Assembly: GCA_021817185.1 (NCBI GenBank)
Contig: JAKAVU010000101.1
Span: forward strand, 1-9,515
DNA from: a bacterium
GTDB taxonomy: Bacteria; Chloroflexota; Dormibacteria; UBA8260; Bog-877
Length of the DNA: 9,515 nucleotides
Reading direction: 5' to 3'
Below, piece after piece: positions 1 through 6,314 of the stretch. The translations under genes were made by a program, and so were the position numbers. The notes under the pieces were generated by a model. It had not been told where the DNA came from and ran no database searches. It was given only the letters and a program-made list of their open reading frames with translations. How positions within the stretch are numbered: position 1 is the stretch's first letter; each line of letters opens with the position of its first letter.

Positions 1-1533
1 GGTGATCAGCAGGGCGAGGGTCAGCCCGACCACGCAAACCGCGATGTAGGCGGCGCCCACCATCATGAACACGACCGCCAGCCACACCCCCACCGCCCGC
101 CTGGGATCGGACCAGTCCAGCCTCGGCCAGATCGCCCCCATCCCGGTCGCCAGGGCGCTCAGTCCCACCACGCAGATGACCAGCAGGGCCGCCGAGAAGG
201 CGATCTGTCCGGGGGGTGTGCCGGTCCGCAGCTCGGTGGTGACCATCAGGACCAGGCTCGCGGTGCAGGCGATCGCCCCCGGCAGCACCAGCTTGCTCAG
301 CAGCAGCGTCCTGGTCGAGACGGGAGCGGTACGGAGGCACCAGAACTGCCGCCCCTCCGAGCCGATCGCCCTGAGGCCGAGGCCGCTGGCGGCGAACAGG
401 GCCGCAAAGGCCGCCGTGGTCAGGGGCCCATACCAGCTCGGGAAGTCCCGGAAGAGGCCCAGTCCGAGCCCGCCGGCCCGGGGCGACAGCAGGTAGACGG
501 CGAAGAGGCCGATGGGCAGCAGCAGCTGGATGAGCTGGGCCGGGTCACGCCGCAGGGTGCGCCAGTCCTTGCGCACGACCGCCAGCGCCACCGGAAGGCG
601 TCGCCGCCGGGTCCGGACCCGCATGCCCCGGCGGTTGGTGGTCTGAGCGCGGAACCACCCCTCGCGCACCAGGGGTCCGGCGATCCAGATCGCGGCGACG
701 GTGACCGCGGCGGCCAGGGCGACCAGCTCCAGGGCCGACAGCAGAGAGGTCCCCCACCGCCCGTGAGCGGCCGCCAGGATGCTCTGGACCGCCCACTCCG
801 GCGAGAGCCAACCCCAGATGTGCAGACCGTGGGAGAAGTCGCTGACCCCTATGGCCGGGGTCGCTCCGCCCCCCACCGAGGCGGCGACGTCGAGCGCGGC
901 CACCCCGAACCCGACCACCCCCACCAGGACTCCGGCAGCCTCCTTGACCCGGCTGGCGGGCACCACCCGGACCAGGGCCACCACCGCCAGCATTCCCAGG
1001 GACATGGGGACCAGCAGCAGGCTGCCGACCACCAGGGCGACCAGCGGCACCAGCCCCGGGCTGCGGTAGACGATCGCGGCGGCCACGACCGCGGGTCCGG
1101 CCACGGCGCCACCGATGGCCGCCCCCAGGGTGAGCTGGGAGAGCAGGCGGTAGCCGAGGAAGAGCCTGGGGCTCAAGGGGGACAGCAGCAGCCACTCCAC
1201 ATCCCGGGCGAAGTAGATCGAGGCCAGCGCAAAGCTGACGGAGGTCGCCAGGGTGAAGGCGAACAGCACCACCATCAGGGTGGTGAGCCCGCCCTCCAGG
1301 GCGGATGCGGAGCTGAGCTGCCGCGACCGCAGCAGCGTCACCACCAGCGGGATCGTCCCCGCCCAGACCAGGGCGCCGACGACCGGCCCGAGGATGGTCG
1401 CCAGCCGGCGCCCGGGACCACTGTGCCAGCAGCCGTTCCAGAAGCCGGCCCGGCCGGCCCGGATGAGCCCCCGGAGCTGCGGCCAGCGGCGCAGCTCCGC
1501 CATCGGCGGCGCTTGGTCCAGGCCGGCCAGCAC
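1..1533 (-). CDS. ABC-2 type exporter permease, 3' end cut by window edge
   Basis: Large membrane subunit of an ABC exporter, presumably partnered with the ATPase encoded just upstream. Reading the minus strand from the GTG at 1533-1531 gives 511 codons with no stop before the window edge, so the C-terminus is missing. About ten or eleven hydrophobic segments are visible (roughly residues 45-67, 83-108, 126-156, 160-190, 200-218, 262-286, 333-350, 368-388, 415-432, 442-463 and 484-511). Phrases typical of large ABC-2-like bacterial exporters are present: DVEWLLLSPLS (111-121), VRKDWRTLRRDP (320-331), EGRQFWCLRTAP (393-404) and GAIWPRLDW (466-474). The GTG is one codon after the ATPase stop. 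An ATG ten codons inside (1503-1501) is an alternative start, and neither has a convincing Shine-Dalgarno site. The exported substrate cannot be read from the sequence. The family call rests on motif memory; a role as the partner permease is well supported by adjacency. Confidence 0.8.
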   Translation of the reverse strand, partial: MLAGLDQAPPMAELRRWPQLRGLIRAGRAGFWNGCWHSGPGRRLATILGPVVGALVWAGTIPLVVTLLRSRQLSSASALEGGLTTLMVVLFAFTLATSVSFALASIYFARDVEWLLLSPLSPRLFLGYRLLSQLTLGAAIGGAVAGPAVVAAAIVYRSPGLVPLVALVVGSLLLVPMSLGMLAVVALVRVVPASRVKEAAGVLVGVVGFGVAALDVAASVGGGATPAIGVSDFSHGLHIWGWLSPEWAVQSILAAAHGRWGTSLLSALELVALAAAVTVAAIWIAGPLVREGWFRAQTTNRRGMRVRTRRRRLPVALAVVRKDWRTLRRDPAQLIQLLLPIGLFAVYLLSPRAGGLGLGLFRDFPSWYGPLTTAAFAALFAASGLGLRAIGSEGRQFWCLRTAPVSTRTLLLSKLVLPGAIACTASLVLMVTTELRTGTPPGQIAFSAALLVICVVGLSALATGMGAIWPRLDWSDPRRAVGVWLAVVFMMVGAAYIAVCVVGLTLALLIT

Positions 1534-1536
1534 CGC

Positions 1537-2349
1537 TCAGGCGCCCAGGGCGGAGATCAGGGCCGAGGTCTCCTGGTCGGGGGCGCCGGTGACGCTCATG
1601 AAGGCCTGCTCCAGCGCCCCGGGACGCCCTGACGGGGCGCCGGCCGCCCGCTCCAGCTCCGCCACCGTGCCCACCGCCACCAGCCTGCCGCGATTGAAGA
1701 TGCCCACCCGGTCGCACAGCGTGGCGGCGATCTCGAGGGCGTGGGTGCTGAGGAACACGGTGTGGCCGGTGACGCAGAGGGTCTGCAGCAACACCTTGAG
1801 CTGGCGGGCGGCTTGCGGGTCCAGACCGACCGTGGGCTCGTCCAGGAAGAGGACCTGCGGGTCGTGCATCAGGGCGGCGCAGAGCGCCAGCTTCTGGCGC
1901 ATCCCCCGCGAGTAGGACTGCACCAGCTGGCCGGCCGCCTCCTCCAGGTCCAGCGCCGCCAGCAGGGCTGGGATCCGCCGCTCCCGCCGCTCCCGGCTGA
2001 TCTGATGGAGGTCGCTGGCCAGCTCCAGCATCTCGAGGCCGGTGAGCTTGTCGTAGAGGGGGGCCTGGTCGGGCACGTAGCCGAGCCGGCGGCGCGCTTG
2101 GGTGCCCTGGCGTTGGATGTCGTAGCCGCCGACCAGGACGTGGCCGCGCGAGGGCCGCAGCAGCCCCACCGCCATCTTGATGGTGGTGGTCTTGCCCGCG
2201 CCATTGGGGCCGATCAGGCCGAAGAGCTCGCCGGGACCGACCAGGAGGTCGAGATCCTCCACCGCGGGCCGCCCGTCGAAGTCCTTCTCGACGCCCTCGA
2301 AGGCGATCGCGGCGGTGGAGCTGCCAGCTGTCACATCCGCGATTATCAC
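1537..2349 (-). CDS. ABC transporter ATP-binding protein
   Basis: Cytoplasmic nucleotide-binding subunit that would power the adjacent permease. The 270-residue length is normal for a single-domain exporter ATPase. Visible motifs in order: Walker A GPNGAGKTT (47-55); a Q-loop region YVPDQAPLYDKLT (91-103) in which the usual Gln position reads Asp with Gln next to it; signature SYSRGMRQK (145-153), the variant common in ABC-2 drug and antibiotic exporters in place of LSGGQ; Walker B VLFLDEP (166-172) with catalytic Glu171; D-loop GLDP (175-178); and H-loop STH (201-203). All catalytic elements are intact. The start is GTG at 2349-2347. No in-frame start codon lies between it and an upstream in-frame TGA, although an in-frame GTG at residue 6 is also possible. 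It forms a two-gene operon with the permease and is transcribed divergently from the aldolase gene. The substrate is unknown. Confidence 0.93.
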   Translation of the reverse strand: MIIADVTAGSSTAAIAFEGVEKDFDGRPAVEDLDLLVGPGELFGLIGPNGAGKTTTIKMAVGLLRPSRGHVLVGGYDIQRQGTQARRRLGYVPDQAPLYDKLTGLEMLELASDLHQISRERRERRIPALLAALDLEEAAGQLVQSYSRGMRQKLALCAALMHDPQVLFLDEPTVGLDPQAARQLKVLLQTLCVTGHTVFLSTHALEIAATLCDRVGIFNRGRLVAVGTVAELERAAGAPSGRPGALEQAFMSVTGAPDQETSALISALGA

Positions 2350-2398
2350 CGTCGCCGCCGGCCCCCCACTCCTCGATGCGACGTTGTAACCTCAGAGG
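2350..2398. promoter_or_regulatory. Divergent promoter gap between ABC ATPase and aldolase
   Basis: Only 49 bp separate the two divergent start codons, so both promoters must lie here or reach into the genes. The one AT-containing patch is the imperfect palindrome GTTGTAAC at 2383-2390. Read on the plus strand it offers a -10-like TTGTAA ending about 9 nt before the aldolase ATG. Read on the minus strand it offers a -10-like TACAAC about 34 nt before the ATPase GTG. No good -35 is visible for either. A GAGGAG on the minus strand (2374-2369) sits 19 nt before the ATPase GTG, too far for a normal ribosome binding site. Promoter assignment is inference. Confidence 0.45.
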
Positions 2399-3331
2399 AT
2401 GACCACAATCACCAGCACCCGGAGCGCCACTCAGACCAGGTTCCATCTCGACGACCTGAACCTCTCCCAGGGCAAGCGGGCCCGTCTCCACACCCTTCTG
2501 TACGACCACGGTCCGGGCAACGGCACCCTGCTGCTGCTGCCCCTGGACCAGGGCCTGGAGCACGGGCCGGTGGACTTCTTCGTCAATCCTGCCGCCAAGG
2601 ATCCCGACTTCCAGATCCGGTTGGCCCTCGAGGGCAACTACTCTGGGATCGCCCTCCAGATCGGGCTGGCCGCCCGCTACCTACCCCACTACGCGGGGAG
2701 GCTGCCGCTGGTGCTGAAGGTCAACGGCAAGACCTCGGTGCCGAGTTCGGACGAGGCCTTCTCGCCGCTGACGGCCTCGGTGGAGGACGCGGTGAGGCTG
2801 GGGGCGGTGGCGGTCGGGTACACCTGCTACGTGGGCTCCCCCGCGCAGGACCGGGACCTGCGGCAGATGAACGAGGTCAGGGCCGAGTGTGAGCGATTCG
2901 GGATGCCCCTGATCTGCTGGTCCTATCCCCGTGGGTCGGCCATCGCCAGGCGGGGCGGGCAGGACAGCCTCTACGCCATCGACTACGCGGCCAGGGTGGC
3001 ATCGGAGATGGGCGCCGACGTGATCAAGATCAACATCCCCCGGGACCATTCGGAGGCCGACGCCGCCTCCCCCGCCCCCTATGACTCCCTGGTCGAGGAC
3101 CGGCGCGAGATGCTGGCCAGGGTGATACGGTCCGCGGGCCGCTCCCTGGTCATCTTCGCCGGCGGCAGCAAGCTGCAGGACGACGAGCTGCTGGGGCGGA
3201 TCGAGGACTGCATGGCGGCCGGTGGCAGCGGCTTCATCTTCGGCCGCAACATGTGGCAGCGCCCGATGGATCAGGCGCTGGCGATGACCACCAGAGTGCA
3301 CCAGGTGCTGAGCCGATACGGGGACGGCTGA
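2399..3331 (+). CDS. fbaB: Class I fructose-bisphosphate aldolase, DhnA/FbaB type
   Basis: Schiff-base aldolase that reversibly splits fructose 1,6-bisphosphate into glyceraldehyde 3-phosphate and dihydroxyacetone phosphate in the cytoplasm (glycolysis and gluconeogenesis). The protein is 310 residues, a usual length for bacterial DhnA-family enzymes. LPLDQGLEHGP (48-57) carries the conserved early Asp50. CWSYPRG (173-179) carries the Trp174 and Tyr176 pair that corresponds to Trp144 and Tyr146 of the Thermoproteus enzyme. ADVIKINIP (207-214... region) supplies the predicted Schiff-base Lys210. FAGGSK (253-258) and GFIFGRNMWQR (278-288) are the phosphate-binding loops at the end of the barrel. 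The start is ATG at 2399. Its only purine-rich upstream bases, AGAGG, touch the ATG directly, so a leaderless message is likely. The gene is divergent from the ABC operon and convergent with nuoN. A related DhnA-family activity such as a transaldolase-like ketose synthase cannot be excluded, but the overall pattern is that of the aldolase. Confidence 0.9.
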   Translation: MTTITSTRSATQTRFHLDDLNLSQGKRARLHTLLYDHGPGNGTLLLLPLDQGLEHGPVDFFVNPAAKDPDFQIRLALEGNYSGIALQIGLAARYLPHYAGRLPLVLKVNGKTSVPSSDEAFSPLTASVEDAVRLGAVAVGYTCYVGSPAQDRDLRQMNEVRAECERFGMPLICWSYPRGSAIARRGGQDSLYAIDYAARVASEMGADVIKINIPRDHSEADAASPAPYDSLVEDRREMLARVIRSAGRSLVIFAGGSKLQDDELLGRIEDCMAAGGSGFIFGRNMWQRPMDQALAMTTRVHQVLSRYGDG

Positions 3332-3340
3332 GCCGCTCAG
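3328..3340. repeat. Small palindrome carrying both convergent stop codons
   Basis: CTGAG-CCG-CTCAG forms a 5-bp stem with a 3-nt loop. The aldolase TGA (3329-3331) lies in the left arm and the nuoN TGA (complement of 3337-3339) in the right arm. It could act as a weak bidirectional hairpin, but there is no T-tract on either side and the stem is short. I do not call it a proven terminator. No other terminator-like structure can fit in the 5 bp between the genes. Confidence 0.35.
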
Positions 3341-4794
3341 GGACCGAAGAGGGGAGGCACCGCGGCGCGGGTCGCGATCCCCACCAGCGGGCCGAGGAAG
3401 ACCACGAATCCCAGGAAGCTCAGGCCGCACAGGACAACTCCGACCAGCGCGGCCCGGCCCGGGAGGACCAGCTCTGGCCCGTCGGCGCGGGGGTCGAAGA
3501 TGACCATCACCCACCGGTACGCGACCAGGGCGCCGAGCACCGCCGAAACCAGCGCCAGCAGCGCCAGCCAGCCGAAGCCGGTCCGGAGCGCCGCCTCGAC
3601 GCTGAAGATCCGCGCGAAGAACCCGGCCAGGGGTGGCAGGCCGGCGGTGGCGACCAGCAGTAAGGCCAGCATGCCGGCCAGACCCGGGGTTCTGGCCCAG
3701 AGTCCGCGCAAAGATGCCCTGGTGTCCTCCTCGCCGGCGCCTCGCAGCGCCCCGAACAGGCCCAGGGTGGCGGCGGCGAGGGGCACCAGGGTGAGCAGCA
3801 GGAAGAGCAGTGAGGCAGTACCGGAGCGGGACAGGTCGAGCAGATCGAGCAGGCAGAACGCCAGCTGCGCCACCAGCAGGTGCTGGACCGCGGCCAGCAG
3901 GCGGCGCTGACGCAGGGCCAGCAAGGGTGCCACCACCAGGGTGATGGCCGCCACCACCGCCACCGACACCGTCCAATCCTGGGGAACCGCGCCGAGCGCT
4001 CCGGGCAGCAGCCGCAGCAGGGCCGCCAAAGCCGCCAGGGCCAGCAGAGCGGTGCGGGCGCTGGCCGCCCCCAGCGGCGCCAACCGGAGCTCCGCCGCCC
4101 GCCAGGCGCTGAATGGGAACACGCCCAGCTGGCCGACCGCACCGACCACCAGCAGGATGGACGCCAGGGCCATCAGAGGATCGACCGGGAGTGTCTGGCG
4201 GACGATGGCACTAAGGGTGGTGGTCCCGCTGAGACCGGCCAGGATGACCTCGCCGCCCAGGAACGTGAGCAGCAGCGATCCCGCGATGGTCAGCGAGCGG
4301 GTGGCCGTCCGCAGCGCGGTCAGGTTGGTCTTGCTGAGCCCCTGGGCGACGGCCAAGGGCAGGCTGGTGAGAGCGAGGCCGACCACCAGGCTGATCAGGT
4401 CGGCCGCCGAGGCGGTGAAGAGCACCCCCGCGGTCGCCACCAGGAGCAGGGCATGGTACACCCCGGTGTGGGGCGCCACCTCCACCTCCGCGTCCGCCCC
4501 GCACAGCACGACGGCGCCGGCCGCAGCCAGGCCGGCGGCGTAAAAGAAGAGGGCGAACCTGTCGATCAGGAAGCTGCCGTGCTCCACGTCCGGGGGGGTG
4601 GGACCAAAGGATGAGTGCCAGAAGCCGATGCTGGCCAGGAACGCCAGCAGCAGTGCCCCCAGCGCCACCCAGCGACTGGATGAACTGCCACCCCAGCCGC
4701 CGCGATCCGGGCGCAGATCCAGCCAGCTGCAGGCGGCCGCTCCCAGCACCAGCAGGCCGATCGGCGCAAAGTCCTGCAGGAAGGCGAGATTCAC
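3337..4794 (-). CDS. nuoN: NADH-quinone oxidoreductase subunit N-like protein, key residues replaced
   Basis: Antiporter-like membrane subunit of complex I, 485 residues (typical NuoN length) with about fourteen hydrophobic helices. Family anchors are DLISLVVGLALTSLPL (132-147, TM5), PFSAW (227-231, TM7) and AGLPPLAGFFARIF (384-397, TM12). Compared by eye with E. coli NuoN, TM5 Glu133 becomes Ala141, TM7 Lys217 becomes Gln222, His224 becomes Ser229, TM8 Lys247 falls at Ala252, and TM12 Lys395 becomes Arg395. Only one Lys (155) exists in the whole protein. The start is GTG at 4794-4792, overlapping the nuoM stop as GTGA and preceded by GAGGG seven bases upstream. A much longer open frame continuing upstream to 7317 only shadows nuoM and nuoL. 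This is the last gene of the operon. The fold and subunit identity are well supported; whether it translocates protons is doubtful. Confidence 0.85.
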   Translation of the reverse strand: MNLAFLQDFAPIGLLVLGAAACSWLDLRPDRGGWGGSSSSRWVALGALLLAFLASIGFWHSSFGPTPPDVEHGSFLIDRFALFFYAAGLAAAGAVVLCGADAEVEVAPHTGVYHALLLVATAGVLFTASAADLISLVVGLALTSLPLAVAQGLSKTNLTALRTATRSLTIAGSLLLTFLGGEVILAGLSGTTTLSAIVRQTLPVDPLMALASILLVVGAVGQLGVFPFSAWRAAELRLAPLGAASARTALLALAALAALLRLLPGALGAVPQDWTVSVAVVAAITLVVAPLLALRQRRLLAAVQHLLVAQLAFCLLDLLDLSRSGTASLLFLLLTLVPLAAATLGLFGALRGAGEEDTRASLRGLWARTPGLAGMLALLLVATAGLPPLAGFFARIFSVEAALRTGFGWLALLALVSAVLGALVAYRWVMVIFDPRADGPELVLPGRAALVGVVLCGLSFLGFVVFLGPLVGIATRAAVPPLFGP

Positions 4795-6314
4795 CCGTGG
4801 GCCCTCGGGTGGGGAGCGGGGGCGGGGGCGTAGCTCGACACCCGGGCCGCCACCAGATCGGTTCCGTGCACGGTGTAGGGGGCGAAATACCCTGAGGAGA
4901 TTCCGAACACGATGAGCAGCCCGGCCATCACCCACCCGGCGTAGAACTCCGACCCCTGAGAGTCGGCCACGGCCAGCTGGAGCTCCGACTTCGGCCCGGT
5001 CCAGAAGACCGCGCCCAGCAGGCGCCAGAGGGCAGCGGTCAGCAGCAGCAGCCCCAGGCAGGTGAGAGCGGTCACGTAGCGATGGGCGACGAAGCTCCCC
5101 AGGAGCAGCTGGAACAGCCCCGGGAAGCCCGCCAGCAGGGGGACCCCCAGGAGCCCGGCCACCCCCACGGCGAAGAGAAGGCGCAGGCGCGGCGCCGTGG
5201 CGGCGGCTCCGGCCAGGTCGGCCAGCTGCCGCCGGCCCGCCCGGTCGCAGAGCACCCCCACGGTCAGCACCAGCAGCGGGGCGAAGAGCACATAGGCGAA
5301 GGCGAGCCCGAGAGCGCCTGCGATCGAGGTCTCTGAAAAGGAGATCACCCCCAGCAGGACCGGCCCGGTGATCGCCACCAGCGCGAAGCCCACGATCCGG
5401 CGGGGGTCGCGGCTGCCCCGCGCGCACAGGGCCCCCCAGAAGAGGGTGACCAGAGCCAGCGCGAGCAGCGGCCGCACCAGCTGCAGGGAGGCCAGCGGGT
5501 CCATGTTCAGCAGCACCCGCACCAGCCCGTAGGCGCCGACCGGTAGTGACGAGATGGTGAGGAGCATGCCCACCGGGGTCGGGGCTTCCGAAACCCCCTC
5601 CACCAGCCAGCGGTGCAACGGGAAGACCGCCATCCGGCTGGCGAAGGCAAACAGCAGCAGCACCGCCACGATCAAGGCGGGAGCGCCCTTGACGGGGTTG
5701 TTGGTGGCGAGGGTGAGGAAGTCGAAGGTCACGTTGCCGGTCCGCAGAAGCATCAGCAGGATGGCCACCAGCAGGGCCGCGCTGGAGAGGGACTGGGAGA
5801 TCAGAACCCGCCGCCCGGCGCCGCTGGCACCGACCCCGACCAGCACGCTGAGGGGGACCACGGGGAGAGCGAAGAACACCAGGAAGAGCAGCAGGTCCTG
5901 GGTGGCGAAGGCGCCCGTCAGGGAGACCTCCACCAGCAGGACCAGCGCGAAGTAGGTCCGGTACCGCTCCCGCTGCCGCCAGCTGGCCAGGATCAGGGCG
6001 GGAAAGACCGCCGTCACCGCGAACAGCAGCATCAGGTTGAGGCCATCGGTGCCGACGTGGTAGTCGAGCTGGAAGAAGAAGTGACGCAGCCAGGGCGCGT
6101 CCAGGGCGGGCTGCGCGAGAGCTCCCTGGGACGGGTTGCCCACCTCGGCGAGCACATCGAAGATGGCGATGAGCAGCGGGATCAGGGTCGCGAACAGGGC
6201 GGTGGTGCGCACCCGGAAACGCTGCAGATCGGTGGCCACGGGCAGCCCCAGCACCAGCAGCGCCCCGACCGCGGGCACGAAGATGATCAGGGACAGGCTG
6301 ATGTCGCTGGGCAC
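4791..6314 (-). CDS. nuoM: NADH-quinone oxidoreductase subunit M-like protein, all classical proton-path residues replaced
   Basis: Antiporter-like complex I subunit of 507 residues, the usual NuoM length, with about fourteen hydrophobic helices. Identity rests on GTDGLNLML (88-96), QDLLLFLVFF (139-148), FPLHRWL (231-237) and EAPTPVGMLL (243-252) followed by VGAYGLVR (259-266), all in canonical order. Gap-free eye alignment with E. coli NuoM gives Glu144 to Ala149 (TM5), Lys234 to Arg227 (TM7), Lys265 to Pro258 (TM8) and Glu407 to Leu400 (TM12); His234 of the FPLH motif stays. There are only two Lys in the protein. The GTG start at 6314-6312 abuts the nuoL TAG with no spacer, and GGGAG lies 8 nt upstream inside nuoL. 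The stop overlaps the nuoN start. The reading frame is intact with no sign of decay. Membrane subunit identity is secure; its pumping function is questionable. Confidence 0.88.
   Translation of the reverse strand: MPSDISLSLIIFVPAVGALLVLGLPVATDLQRFRVRTTALFATLIPLLIAIFDVLAEVGNPSQGALAQPALDAPWLRHFFFQLDYHVGTDGLNLMLLFAVTAVFPALILASWRQRERYRTYFALVLLVEVSLTGAFATQDLLLFLVFFALPVVPLSVLVGVGASGAGRRVLISQSLSSAALLVAILLMLLRTGNVTFDFLTLATNNPVKGAPALIVAVLLLFAFASRMAVFPLHRWLVEGVSEAPTPVGMLLTISSLPVGAYGLVRVLLNMDPLASLQLVRPLLALALVTLFWGALCARGSRDPRRIVGFALVAITGPVLLGVISFSETSIAGALGLAFAYVLFAPLLVLTVGVLCDRAGRRQLADLAGAAATAPRLRLLFAVGVAGLLGVPLLAGFPGLFQLLLGSFVAHRYVTALTCLGLLLLTAALWRLLGAVFWTGPKSELQLAVADSQGSEFYAGWVMAGLLIVFGISSGYFAPYTVHGTDLVAARVSSYAPAPAPHPRAHG
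4802..4806 (-). promoter_or_regulatory. nuoN ribosome binding site
   Basis: GAGGG on the minus strand inside the 3' end of nuoM, 7 nt before the GTG at 4794. It supports this start for nuoN over any upstream codon in the long open frame. Confidence 0.7.

Noticed and set aside
2346..2369. Seven-codon minus-strand leader peptide (GTG at 2369) overlapping the ATPase start as GTGA
   Set aside because: It is Gly/Arg-only, its GAGGAG overlaps its own start codon, and such short frames are expected by chance in this composition.
545..2563. A 672-codon minus-strand open frame across the ABC ATPase and the aldolase 5' end
   Set aside because: It is a stop-poor shadow frame of high-GC DNA, rich in Arg, Gly and Pro, without any domain, and it covers two genes with clear motifs in other frames.
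65..2892. Several plus-strand open frames opposite the ABC operon (for example 763-1632 and 1741-2892)
   Set aside because: They are antisense shadows without motifs; the opposite strand has intact Walker A, signature, Walker B and permease helices.
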